Of a stretch of DNA of 64,000 nucleotides, positions 45,025-56,396 are shown piece by piece. How positions within the stretch are numbered: the first letter of the stretch is position 1; every line of letters starts with the position of its first letter. The notes under the pieces are model-generated. The model did no database searches. It saw nothing but the letters and a program-made list of their open reading frames with translations, and had not been told where the DNA came from. Position numbers and translations under genes: made by a program. Source of the stretch: Bolinopsis microptera (Eukaryota > Ctenophora > Tentaculata > Lobata > Bolinopsidae); assembly GCF_026151205.1 (NCBI RefSeq), contig NC_087079.1, forward strand, positions 6,048,169-6,112,168, in the 5' to 3' direction.

Positions 45025-47382
45025 ATGGCACAGAAGGACACAAAATACCAGGAATATCTCCGGAATGGAAAGGAGATATTTGAAACCTACTGTTCAACTG
45101 GAGACAAACGTCCCATCATGTTACCCAGAGCTCCTCAGCAAACTTACATAGACGTCATAGACCCAAATGAGGATAAACCAGGGTGTAGTTTCGAGAATGA
45201 CAGAAACCAACAACTCAACTACGAGGCTGAGGTAACAGTATACAGGGTTTTGGAGAAACTGGATGGAAATTATATTGTTCTTCATAGTTTTGAATATACG
45301 CATTTCCAATACCACTTGGGAGATTCTAATCATGATCGGCGAAAGTGCATTATATGTAAAAAGACAGCTACCAATCGCGAAGGCGAGTGTGATTTCATTG
45401 TGATAGCACCAAACTACTTTGTTATTATGGAAGTTAAGAATATGAGTCATATCGGTGAAATATCAGAGAATGGGAGTAATAAAGATCAACAGATGCAAGC
45501 GTTGGGTAAGACATTCAAGAAATCGGCGGAACAGAGGAAGAGGATAAAAGACCTGATCATGAGATTTTGTAAGCGGTTAACAGTCCGTCAGTTCACCGTA
45601 TATCCAAATTTTGATAAAGCTTTCAAGAGCCAATTTCAGCTCAGTAGTTCTGAAAAATCAACGATTATTTTCAAAGATGATGTTGATGATTTCAGTAATT
45701 GGTGGAAAGAGAATGTTTCAGACCTACTCATGGATGACCCCTTGGGTCAAGAGTTTCGTACCCAACATGAAAAAGTTAGAAATCTATTTTTAGCTATTTG
45801 GTGTACAGATAAGAACCATTATGATATAGCTAAGTGTAGTTTGGGTCAGTGCATATTGAAAGTTGACAAACAGTTGCGTTCTGGAAAATTTATATTCAGA
45901 CAAAATAACCCTGAAGTTATTCCAACACCGACACTTTACAAGGAGTATTTAGGAGTAGAAAACTTGACCAAAGAGCAGTACGATTTGATAAATTCAACTG
46001 AAAGGTTTCTGTGGATCAATGGACCCGCCGGATCGGGCAAAACTGTGGTACTGATGGCTAGGATACTAAAACTAGTATTATCGAGTGAAAACAGCCAAGT
46101 TGTTTTATTTAGCGGAGGAACAATAAACTATGATCGCGCAGAACTTTCGCCAATACCGGATGTACTGGATAAAGCTGGCATAACATGGGCAGTTTTAGCT
46201 CTGAAAAATTGTACTGAACCTTACAAATTCTTTCGTGTAATGTCTGAATCTCTATTGCAATTTCAAGTTGTCATAGTTATGGTATGGGGTACACTAGAAA
46301 CTAAAGATATCGACATCTTAGGAATTCCACCTGGAGTTAAAAGAAGGTGGTTGAATGACTTATTTCGTTACTTACGTGGTATCAACGTATTTGTCGATGA
46401 TATGCAACAAGGGTTAGGAATCTCAGATGGCAACCATGACATTGTAGACACATTGTTTGAGTTATCAAAATCCAGTGATATTTGTGTGGCTTGTGATATG
46501 ATTCAAAGAGCTTTTTTTGTCGCTGCTTCTGCTCGCATGTATGATCAGAGTAACCTTATTTTAGAACAGTTCTTCAAAGATGAATGTTCTCCTTCAGCAA
46601 AGATAGGTAGTCTATCAAAGAGCTTGAGAAGCACCTCTGATCTCTCGAGATGTCTGTCAGTTATTCGGAAAATAACCATTGAGCGTAGAAGCTTCGACCC
46701 AAATTTTGTAACTAGCGTCTATCCCATACAAACCCGTGGGCACTACATACATGGACCAAGAGTTATCATACATGTTTTAGAAAACTTTAATAAAGAACTG
46801 TTGCATACTATTTTTGCCAAAGAATTGGATACATTGTCTGGTGATGATTTCAAGACCAACGACCTGGGGATAATCAACAACGGTATCAAAAATTTTGGTC
46901 TCACTGAAAAGGCTCTCGTAGAACTTCGTAGACTTACATTTATTTCAGTCAACAGCATCATTGACGAGGTGTTGGAATCAAAGGGTATACCGCGGGGACA
47001 AATGATTACACCATATTCGATGGAATGGCCAGCAGTCATCGCATTCCAGACGTTAAGTGAGAGTGGTGTAATCGTTCGTAAGGAAACTTACCAAAACTCC
47101 TCACCTGAAAATTATTATGACTATTCTTCGGACTACGAAACTCTATACGTTTTAATTTCGAGAGCTCGAGTGAAGTGCATTGTCATCTTGATTCCAATAG
47201 AAGATATTAGCTTTGATAGTTATTCTCTGATGAAAGATTTGCTGTTCAATCTTGAGGATTTCGCAGAAGTGATAAGACATCCGTTGACACCTCCAGGTTA
47301 CTCACCCAGATATCAAGTTACTGTTCAACCGGGTGGGGTGCATATCTTTGACAAGCTGAGATTAGAATCTTTGAGACTTTAA
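45025..47382 (+). CDS. NERD nuclease-SF1 helicase fusion protein, copy A
   Basis: The 785-aa product is in one exon. Residues ~62-190 form a NERD domain (PD-(D/E)xK nuclease-related): YEAEVTVYRVLEKL with E67/E69, then GECDFIVIAPN (D123) and EVK (E136, K138), the full catalytic pattern. CIICKK (108-113) may hold a metal. From ~312 a superfamily 1 helicase follows: Q-motif LTKEQYDLI, Walker A GPAGSGKT (333-340), Walker B FVDDMQQ (456-462), motif III ACDMIQ (489-494), motif IV LSKSLRST (530-537) and motif VI YVLISRARVK (708-717). Such fusions are known in bacterial nucleic-acid defence and repair; the helicase half also recalls Schlafen/DUF2075. Probable role: cleaving and unwinding foreign or damaged nucleic acid (inference). 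A non-coding first exon likely ends at 44666 (ATCGAG|GTAAGA); the acceptor GTTGCAG ends at 45006, 18 nt before the ATG. AATAAA at 47845. Confidence 0.8.
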   Translation: MAQKDTKYQEYLRNGKEIFETYCSTGDKRPIMLPRAPQQTYIDVIDPNEDKPGCSFENDRNQQLNYEAEVTVYRVLEKLDGNYIVLHSFEYTHFQYHLGDSNHDRRKCIICKKTATNREGECDFIVIAPNYFVIMEVKNMSHIGEISENGSNKDQQMQALGKTFKKSAEQRKRIKDLIMRFCKRLTVRQFTVYPNFDKAFKSQFQLSSSEKSTIIFKDDVDDFSNWWKENVSDLLMDDPLGQEFRTQHEKVRNLFLAIWCTDKNHYDIAKCSLGQCILKVDKQLRSGKFIFRQNNPEVIPTPTLYKEYLGVENLTKEQYDLINSTERFLWINGPAGSGKTVVLMARILKLVLSSENSQVVLFSGGTINYDRAELSPIPDVLDKAGITWAVLALKNCTEPYKFFRVMSESLLQFQVVIVMVWGTLETKDIDILGIPPGVKRRWLNDLFRYLRGINVFVDDMQQGLGISDGNHDIVDTLFELSKSSDICVACDMIQRAFFVAASARMYDQSNLILEQFFKDECSPSAKIGSLSKSLRSTSDLSRCLSVIRKITIERRSFDPNFVTSVYPIQTRGHYIHGPRVIIHVLENFNKELLHTIFAKELDTLSGDDFKTNDLGIINNGIKNFGLTEKALVELRRLTFISVNSIIDEVLESKGIPRGQMITPYSMEWPAVIAFQTLSESGVIVRKETYQNSSPENYYDYSSDYETLYVLISRARVKCIVILIPIEDISFDSYSLMKDLLFNLEDFAEVIRHPLTPPGYSPRYQVTVQPGGVHIFDKLRLESLRL

Positions 47383-48612
47383 TTTCCCGGAGTATTGTTG
47401 AACTCATTTTGTAAAGATCACAATAGCAATATTGTAAAATGTTGCAAGACTCAGCTACGAAACTCTAGATTCACATGAGCAAATCTCAATTATGAACTGA
47501 ACCTATCTTGTGTTCTCCAAACTTTATTATTGTGATGGACATGTTTTTGTATCCTTGAATGCTTTTTAAGAAACTTTAAAATGTGAGTAGGTATTACACA
47601 TTATTCCTCAAGCAAGACTTAAAATAGAACAAAAACAGGAATTGACTATAAGATAGCTCAGACTGCTTTTAAATATGAGAACAACATCACTCCAGATAAC
47701 CTTTAAAGGTGTGTCACCTGAAACCAAGACCTCTTAATCGAAAGAATGACCAAATCTTTGGTTTTACTCTGAAGCACTAAAGGGACGTTCGCGTTGTGCC
47801 GTATATTATATTCATTATTATCTTTTCATTGATCATGAGGTTTCAATAAACGCCCTATGTAACAAGAGTTCGTAAGATTTGAATGACGTTGTATGATTTT
47901 TCAAAACGATTCAAAAATTCTAATTAATTATGTGTTTACTTTTATATCATTTAATTTTAATTATATTAAATCTTCAGCTGTGTTCAGTCTCTGATTAAGG
48001 TAATAAAAGCCTACCTCCTAAAACAGAAAGAGTTTAGTTATGATGGTGCCCAGAAGACTACTTATTATATGTTTATATATCTATCATTATATTTAACTGT
48101 AACTGTGCCTTGCATGAGTAGTCATTCGCAAACAACATTCTGCGTATAATAAAAAATACTCTACTTAAACTTATAGCATATCATTAGTATTAGAATCTAT
48201 TGATAATAGTATGTGCACTGTGCATCAGGTACTGGAGCGTACTGTATGTACACTTATTATTACCTTTATAAGCTACCTGTGGACACTACTAAACTACACT
48301 ATAATAATACCATAAAGATATCACGTGACTTAAGTTCTTATCTTCACTGTTTGGAGATAATTTCCTATCTGATCAGCTGTTGTTACCGGGAATAATTTGA
48401 TGATTGTGGATGAATCAGTTTTTAACATTTTGTGCTTGGCTATACCCTCTTAATGGAAATAAATAGCGAGTTTTTCCACCACTCTAACAAAACCTTTAAA
48501 GGACCTTGACAGTATTTTATCTATGGGCCCTTGAAGTTGAGAATCCAAGCTCTACAACATTCTTTATGGTGTTTATAGCGCCCAGAAACTTCTTCCTTTG
48601 CTGTCTCTTTAA

Positions 48613-49461
48613 AGGGGGGGGGGGGGGGGGGGGCATGGGTATTTTTTTGTGAAACTTGATTTCGAGATAACAGTTGACCAACAAACTAGGACCAGTGACC
48701 AAACCCGCCAAACGGTGCCCGCGGGGCAGCCACGCCCATATTTGGTCCAAATTAGGCCCAAATTAGCCAAATACCCTGAACATGCCTAAAACCCAGATTT
48801 TAGGTGCTCTACCTGTAGCTAGTGGTCTCCTGAACTCGTATATGAAATTTCATCAAAATTGGACAACAAATGATTGAGTTATGAGCCAAAAACCATAAGC
48901 CCATATTTGGGTGAATTTGGGTCACAATTAATTTGGTTACTATAATTTTGGTAACCATAATTTTGGGCACAAAATTCGCAAATTTTTAGTCTACAACAAT
49001 TTTAGTCGCATTTTTTTACTTTTCGAGACCATTTTCCATTCCATTTATTTGATTTTTCCATTATAAAGTAAGTCTTATTCAAAATATTGATATTTGGCTA
49101 ATTTATGGGACAAAATCTACCAAATTTGGTGCATATGCCCAAATATGGGCATATGGTTTTTGGCTCATAACTCGGTCATTTTTGGTCCAATCTTGATGAA
49201 ATTTCATTTACGGGTTCAGGAGACCACTAGCTACAAGTAGAGCACCTTCAACCTGGTTTTTGGGCATGTTCAGGGAATTTGGCTAAATTGGGCCTAATTT
49301 GGACCAAATATGGGCATGGGTGCGCGTGCCCCGGGGGCACCGTTTAGCGGTTTGGGTCCGGGATCCCCTCAAAAGTTCGGTCAATGGTTTTAGTTTGTTG
49401 GTCAAGTTCTGCTATCTCGAAATCAAGTTTCACAAAAAAATACCCATGCCCCCCCCTCCCC
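48613..49461. mobile_element. 849-bp TTAA-flanked foldback element, second family member
   Basis: Flanked by TTAA at 48609-48612 and 49462-49465; starts AGGGGG (20-base G-run) and ends in C-runs. The arms (GGGCATGGGTATTTTTTTGTG ... and its complement) share sequence with the arms of 6166-7538 (GAGATA.CAGTTGACCAACAA, GCCCGCGGGGCAGCCACGCC) but are shorter and more diverged. Paralogous position 44351-44360 in unit A reads CTCTTTAAATAGA with a single TTAA, the empty site, so insertion followed the duplication and duplicated exactly TTAA. No transposase; piggyBac-type non-autonomous. Confidence 0.9.
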
Positions 49462-50184
49462 TTAAATAGATATTACTCTTACACAGAATTATCCAAACAC
49501 TATTACCGTCCGAGATAATGTGCCCACAATATGCGTGCAGCTAGCAGGAGTTGCATGATGTGGGCACGGTGAGAAGGCTTCCCTCTTAAAGTAGGAAGCC
49601 AGAAACCGTTGACCTTAACCAAGAGAGAGAGACTATAGCTCTTACACTGTGAGGCTACGTATGTAGTTGTCGGAGCTTTTCTTTGCTGTTATTTACATTG
49701 AGTAATTCAAAATCATTGTAGCTGATTGACCACTGATTTTTGCTAATTTGTGATTGAGTTGGAAGTAACGTTTGTCTTTCCGAGTTATTTCTGATGATTT
49801 CTTTCCAACCTCGTAACTAGTACAGTTTGTAGATTGTAGATAGTTTCATAGTACCCCATCGAGGTAAGATTTGGACTAATTTCTTATTCATATTTTTTTT
49901 AATTGTAATATTTGGGGAACATTTGGAGTAAATTTAGATATGAACCATGTGTTAACCATGTGTTCTAGCATGACATGTGATTCTTTATGTTAACATATTC
50001 ATTTATTTAGCTAGCCTGATGGTAATCAGAGAGCATTGATGTAATGTACTCATGTACTGCGAGCTGGTCTGAAGTCCAGACGCCATCATTTCACTTTCAT
50101 TACTATTAACCTGTGTAGTTAATAGTTATTGACTACTGATTAGAACATTCTAATCTTTTGTTGCAGCGTGAATAATATTATGGT

Positions 50185-52506
50185 ATGGCACAGAAGGACA
50201 CGAAATACCAGGAATACCTCCGGAATGGAAAGGAGATATTTGAAACCTACTGTTCAACTGGAGACAAACGTCCCATCATGTTACCCAGAGCTCCTCAGCA
50301 AACTTACATAGACGTCATAGACCCAAATGAGGATAAACCAGGGTATAGTTTCCAGAACGACAGAAACCAACAACTCAACTACGAGGCTGAGGTAAAAGTA
50401 TACAGGGTATTGGAGAAACTGGATGGAAATTATATTGTTCTTCATAGTTTTGAATATACGCATTTCCAATACCACATGGGAGATTCTAATCATGATAGGC
50501 GAAAGTGCATTATATGTAAAAAGACAGCTACCAATCGTGAAGGCGAGTGTGATTTTATTGTGATAGCACCAAACTACTTTGTTATTATTGAAGTTAAGAA
50601 TATGAGTCATATCGGTGAAATATCAGAGAATGGGAGTAATAAAGATCAACAGGTTCAAGCGTTGGGTAAGACATTCAAGAAATCGGCGGAACAGAGGAAG
50701 AGGATAAAAGACCTGATCATGAGATTTTGTAAGCGGTTAACAGTCCGTCAGTTCACCGTATATCCAAATTTTGATAAAGCTTTCAAGAGCCAATTTCAGC
50801 TCAGTAGTTCTGACAAATCAACGATTATTTTCAAAGATGATGTTGATGATTTCAGTAATTGGTGGAAAGAGAATATTTCTGACCTACTCATGGATGACCC
50901 CTTGGGTCCAGAGTTTCGTACCCTACATGAAAAAGTTAGAAATCTATTTTTAGCTATTTGGTGTACAGATAAGAACCATTATGATATAGCTAAGTGTAGT
51001 TTGGGTCAGTGCATATTGAAAGTTGATGAACAGTTGCGTTCTGGAAAATTTATATTCAGACAAAATAACCCTGAAGTTATTCCAACACCATCTCATTACA
51101 AGGAGTATTTAGGAGTAGAAAACTTGACCAAACAGCAGTACGATTTGATAAATTCAACTGAAAAGTTTTTATGGATCAATGGACCCGCAGGATCCGGTAA
51201 AACAGTGGTAATAATGGCTAAGATACTGAAGCTAGCTATGTCAAGAAAAGATAACAAAATTGTTCTATTCAGAGGACTTATGTTGAATGCAGAGGAAAAA
51301 GATATTGTACAGAGACCAGATAAAATATTAGATAAAGCTGGCATAAAGCATGTATATATAACTCTAGGTCCCAAATCATTTAGTAAACCTGACCCTATCG
51401 AACATTATCTCGATATAGTTTATAATCTAATTGAAAATAAAGTTGTCATAGTTTTGTCTTGGGGTTTTTTCCATCATTCTAATTTAGCCGATATGGTTAA
51501 ATGGAATAACGACTTATTTCGTTTATTGCGTGGAATCAACGTGTTTGTCGACGATGTACATCAGGGGTTTTCACTTTTAGATGACCACCATAACTGGTTG
51601 GAAACGTTAGTTGATTCATCAAATTCCAGTTATACTTGTGTTGCTTGTGATATGGTTCAAAGACGATATGACTGTAATGCAGAAAGTGACTTAATTTTGT
51701 CACGTTTTTTCGAAAACAAATTATCTCCATCGTCTCAGATTGTTAGTTTATCAAAGAACTTGAGAAACACGTTTGATCTATCGAGATGTTTGTCGGTTAT
51801 TCGGAAACGAATCATTGACATCAGGAGCTCCTATGACCCAAAATTTTTAACCAACCTCTTCCCTTCACAAACTCTTGGGCACTTCATACATGGACCGAGA
51901 GTTGTTATACATGTTTTAGAAAACTTTAATAAGGAACTGATGCAAGGTATTTTTGCCAAAGAAATGGATCTATTATTCTGTGATACTTTCTCAGAATTTG
52001 GTAATAATACTGATGAACTTTCAGTACTGATTAGTGGTCATGAACATGATCCTTCACTAATAGTAAGAGATACCTCCTCTTTAGTCAACAGTTTCATTCG
52101 TGAGGCGATAAAAACGTTGGAACCGTTACCGAGCCAATGGATGACATCATATTCGACGGAACGGCCAGCAGTTATAGCACTTCAAATTTTACGGGATTGT
52201 GATGTATGTGAAATAGTAAAGGACTACTCACCGAGGGAAAATTATGCAGAAGTTTCCTCGGATTTCGAGCATCTATACGTATCTGTGTCAAGAGCACGAG
52301 TGAAATGCACTATAATCTTGATTCCGGTAAAAGGTTTTCTATTTGATAATTATTCTCGCATGAAAGATTTACTGTTTAAACTGGAAGAGTTTGTAGACGT
52401 AAGGAGACATCCGTTGACACCTCCTAGTTACAAACCTAGATACATTGATGTTAAACCAGGTTCATGTTTTGATACTTTAAAAAATGTTACTTCTAACAGT
52501 GATTAG
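50185..52506 (+). CDS. NERD nuclease-SF1 helicase fusion protein, copy B
   Basis: The 773-aa paralogue of copy A, 5160 bp downstream. It has the same order: NERD (E67/E69, D123, EVK 136-138), Walker A GPAGSGKT (333-340), Walker B FVDDVHQ (454-460), motif III ACDMVQ (487-492), motif IV LSKNLRNT, motif VI YVSVSRARVK. All key residues are present, so it seems intact. Residues 1-330 differ from copy A at only ~15 positions; after Walker A, identity falls to about half, with indels. The leader intron is conserved (donor after 49863, acceptor ending at 50166). AATAAA lies at 52608. The upstream flank carries the foldback element, ~0.4 kb before the first exon, which could separate it from shared regulatory DNA. 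Confidence 0.8.
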   Translation: MAQKDTKYQEYLRNGKEIFETYCSTGDKRPIMLPRAPQQTYIDVIDPNEDKPGYSFQNDRNQQLNYEAEVKVYRVLEKLDGNYIVLHSFEYTHFQYHMGDSNHDRRKCIICKKTATNREGECDFIVIAPNYFVIIEVKNMSHIGEISENGSNKDQQVQALGKTFKKSAEQRKRIKDLIMRFCKRLTVRQFTVYPNFDKAFKSQFQLSSSDKSTIIFKDDVDDFSNWWKENISDLLMDDPLGPEFRTLHEKVRNLFLAIWCTDKNHYDIAKCSLGQCILKVDEQLRSGKFIFRQNNPEVIPTPSHYKEYLGVENLTKQQYDLINSTEKFLWINGPAGSGKTVVIMAKILKLAMSRKDNKIVLFRGLMLNAEEKDIVQRPDKILDKAGIKHVYITLGPKSFSKPDPIEHYLDIVYNLIENKVVIVLSWGFFHHSNLADMVKWNNDLFRLLRGINVFVDDVHQGFSLLDDHHNWLETLVDSSNSSYTCVACDMVQRRYDCNAESDLILSRFFENKLSPSSQIVSLSKNLRNTFDLSRCLSVIRKRIIDIRSSYDPKFLTNLFPSQTLGHFIHGPRVVIHVLENFNKELMQGIFAKEMDLLFCDTFSEFGNNTDELSVLISGHEHDPSLIVRDTSSLVNSFIREAIKTLEPLPSQWMTSYSTERPAVIALQILRDCDVCEIVKDYSPRENYAEVSSDFEHLYVSVSRARVKCTIILIPVKGFLFDNYSRMKDLLFKLEEFVDVRRHPLTPPSYKPRYIDVKPGSCFDTLKNVTSNSD

Positions 52507-54881
52507 TTATTGTTTATCAATAATCAATATATAATATGTATTTTATCAGCAATTCAAAATATCTGTTGCTTTGATTGTTATTTTGTGTTTTGGTTTTGTA
52601 TTTACAAAATAAACAGTGTTCAGTCACTAATTTGATGAAATAAAAAACTTCCCAAAATGTTTTGGACAACACTGAAACATAATTTCATATTCTATACTTA
52701 AGGTTAAGGAAAGGTTATCAAAATATACAATTAAATATTTAAAGCAACCCATAAGTATAAAATTCGGTTGCGAATAGTAATCTCCTTAATATTATTATTA
52801 TGTACACTGTACTACAGGTACTGAACTACACTGTGTATACAATATACATGTTTGTTTTAGTTTATACCTGAGGACACAACGAGACCATGTTTTTACTTAT
52901 TATAATATCATCAACTCCAGTTATTATTTTGCAGTCATTGGCTTTGCAAACAACATTCTGCGCATAAAAAATACTCTACTTTAACTTATAGCATATTATC
53001 ATTAGTATTAAAATCTATTGATAATGGTATGTGCACTGTGCAACAGGTACTGGAGCGTACTGTATGTACACTGATTATTACCTTTATAAGCTACCTAAGG
53101 ACACTACTAGACTACACCATAATAATACCATAACGATATGATCACGTGACTTAAGTTCTTATCTTCACATTCCACTGTATGGAGATAATTTCCTATCTGA
53201 TCAGCTGTTGTTACCGGGAATAATAATTTGTAGTCTCGGCTACTGAACATTCTAACATTATTCATAATTCACGAACCTCTCCATTTACAGCAGGTCATTT
53301 CAAACTATTCGCTTTATTCATGTCAACAAATACTTGTCGAAATGTAAGGAATGCTAATGGGACCAATCAGCTAAAACGTTGTGCGCGTATATAATATAAT
53401 ATATCTCAAACGTCATTAACCAGCATTAGTCAAATTGGTAGAATTCTAAAAAACAAAGCATTATTATTATACATTCTAGTATAACTATAAACGGGCCCTA
53501 CTCAGCGGAGGAATATTTTAATATTATTTTACTTTCCAGTCTTTTCAACTTAACAGGGTTAATCTATTGAACAGATTGTTACTGATTACGTAACTACGAT
53601 ATAATTATAGAGGTACTATTATATAATCAAATGGCTTATATTCTACCATCACCTATTGGAATTATCGGGGGTTATTATTTAGATGATATAACTAGAAAAT
53701 GGAAACTGGTGTTATTTCAACCCCTCACTTCCAACCAAACTGATAATTATCAATTAGGTAACAAATCTAATTAAAGTTACAGTTATAACAGCTGTAGCCG
53801 CCAGTCTACAACAGCTAATGAATTAATCAACTGTAACGCCTTGCCGAATCAAATAATTGGCCCGGCTGAAGCATGCAATTTAAATCAGCTAATTGAAGCA
53901 CTCAGCTAATCATCCTAATGACTAAGACATGCTCATAATTAAAATACTCGAGACTCCACCCAAGTCATGAATATTCCAGGTTGGTTCTAAAATAGATTAT
54001 CCAGAAAACTAACTCACATTTTCTCAAGCAGATTAATCACGTGTACTTGTGTACAGAGGTTTTGACTTTAAAACTCATGAAATAGCTAGTACACATTGTG
54101 ACTCATCTTAATTCGTCAACAAGCAACGTGAAGCCAGTGTTATAATGTGCTATGCTCTCAATGAGTTGAATGTTTACAATGTAATAGCCAGTTGTAAGTG
54201 TTTAATGTTAATACTGGTGATTTTGTAGCATAAGACGGGATCATGAGTTATAAATTAATTTATTCTAGAACTTATATAGTTAGTCTCTGTAGGTCAACGG
54301 TCGTTTATGGTAAGGATAACACGTACACTCGTTAAGAGTTGGAATCTGAAATGATTTAAGAAAATATTTTTAAAGATTGATTGGAATGTCTTGGTGTTTA
54401 AAGTTTGATTAAATTTCCCAATAAATGTTTACCATTAAAACAAGATTGAGGCTGGCTAAAATGATAATATTCACACTGTAAATTCAGTAGATTCCATTCC
54501 TGAATCCCTGGTATTACAACACATTTGCCTTGTTATAACCACAACCAGATATCTCACCCATTATTCTCGGCTGAATCAGCCAGCCCGATGTAAAACAATC
54601 TCTATAATATATACCTAATTAATAAATTTAATACATATCGTGAATGATTTACTGTGTGATCACTGCCTATATTCCTGACTACATATACTCTGTAATTATA
54701 TTACTGAGATACAGTCTCTACAGGGTAGCTGGTACTCAGTCAGGTTGGTATACAGTAAAACTGCAGAGTTTGGGAAAAGGAAACAGCCGTTCTAAATCGG
54801 GATTTGCAGTAAATTGGGGTTTTACTGTAAAATACACTGTAGATAGAAGATAACCCTGCTAGTATAGAGGGCTCCAGGCTC

Positions 54882-55041
54882 AGTAGATTATACATCCTTT
54901 GGTAGATTACAGATCCTATAGTAGATTACAGATCCTATAGTAGATTACAGATCCTATAGTAGATTATAGATCCTATAGTAGATTACAGATCCTATAGTAG
55001 ATTATACATACTATAGCTCTATAGTAGATTATACATACTAT
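54882..55041. repeat. 19-bp minisatellite (GTAGATTACAGATCCTATA)
   Basis: About eight units with 19-bp period; the last ones change to TTATACATACTATAG. Confidence 0.92.
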
Positions 55042-55354
55042 GAACCAGTAGAGGAATCTACTCCCTAATCCCTCTCAAGAAGTAAGTAACCAAAGTAAGT
55101 TTAAATAGTGTACTGTATTACTCTACACTGATCGGCTGTATAATCATTACAGGATCACTCAACCCAGACCATGCTAATGACCGGGGTTTGTTAACCAGCT
55201 CTAGTATCTATAATCGGTGCCTTCTATTATTGGTTTATATGTATTATATCCTATAATGTATCGTATGTAGCTTAATATTGTGGAGTCTACACTGCAGGCT
55301 GATAATTTGTAAAATAGAGAACTGTAAGTTTAAAACAATAATGATTGTGGGCAG

Positions 55355-55457
55355 TGTAACGGCGCACTGTAACGGCGTACTGTAACGGCGTACTGTAACG
55401 GCGTACTGTAACGGCGCACTGTAACGGCGTACTGTAACGCGTACTGTAACGCGTACT
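55355..55457. repeat. 13-bp minisatellite (TGTAACGGCGTAC)
   Basis: Eight units, period 13, the last two shortened to TGTAACGCGTAC. CpG-rich against an AT-rich background. Confidence 0.92.
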
Positions 55458-56396
55458 GTTAGTCAGTAGTATCGGTCACCATCAGCAGCCTACCAGTAAA
55501 TTAGTGAACATGTAAGCTATATACTTTGTAACTATATAATACGGACCTCCGGATGGTTTCTAAAGAGTATTGCTTGCGTTATAAGGTAAAACGATAAGAT
55601 GCCTCTTAGAGATGAATCAGTTCAACATTGTTATCAGACCCCTCCCTAGACCCCCCCCCCCCCCCCCCCCACAGTGTAGGAATGTAAATAAGTGTGTAGG
55701 TATCTATGACACGAAACAGTTGGCGTGTAGGTATCTATTACACGTTACATCTGGTCCCACGTCACGCTTCATAACTTCAATCATACAGAATCTAATTATA
55801 TCTCCCACTTTTTACATCACATATGAGACCTGCTTCTGTAACGGATATAATAACATGTAATGGACAAACATTTAGTGTCCCTCACACTTCTTTGTTCACA
55901 CTACAACCTGGCACAATGCCAGCTCTGCTCCCTCATTATTCTAATAGCACAGACTCATTACATTAGAAACAGCGCAGACACCGAAGTGAGTGTTTATACA
56001 TAACAATAAGCCTCTTTAGCACTTTATATTAGGGGCCCGGTATGTGGCTCACTGTTTGCTTCTTTGTAGTGTATAGAAGGTATCAAGTGTCAAGTGTGTG
56101 TGTGTGTAACTACACTCAATATTACACAGTAACAAGGTATTTGTTACACAGTGACGAGGTATTTGTTTATGTAGGAGAGGTGTCATTATTGACATCCATC
56201 TTCTGATATCCGCTGAAAGTTGCATACCTCATTACGGGTACTGCGCATTCTGTAACTGGTCACTGGGCCCTACTAATTAGTCATTTGACATCGATACATC
56301 AACATAAGATGGTGCCTATTTCAATGCGGAAAATGTGTAATGATGTCATGTATAACCCCCTACATAGTGTAAGGGGTGTAATAAAATCACGTGGTG

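Larger units (their letters stand above)
44141..53230 (+). repeat. Tandem segmental duplication carrying the NERD-helicase genes (unit A 44141-48401, unit B 48402-53230)
   Basis: Both units start GATTG.GGATGAATCAGTT, share the leader (TTTCATAGTACC..ATCGAG|GTAAGA), the gene, and a tail ending ATCTGATCAGCTGTTGTTAC then CGGGAATAAT.. . Unit A ends where unit B begins, so it is head-to-tail. Unit B additionally holds the foldback element at 48613-49461 and about 100 bp near 49535-49635. Unit A has ~300 bp more 3'UTR. Confidence 0.9.
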
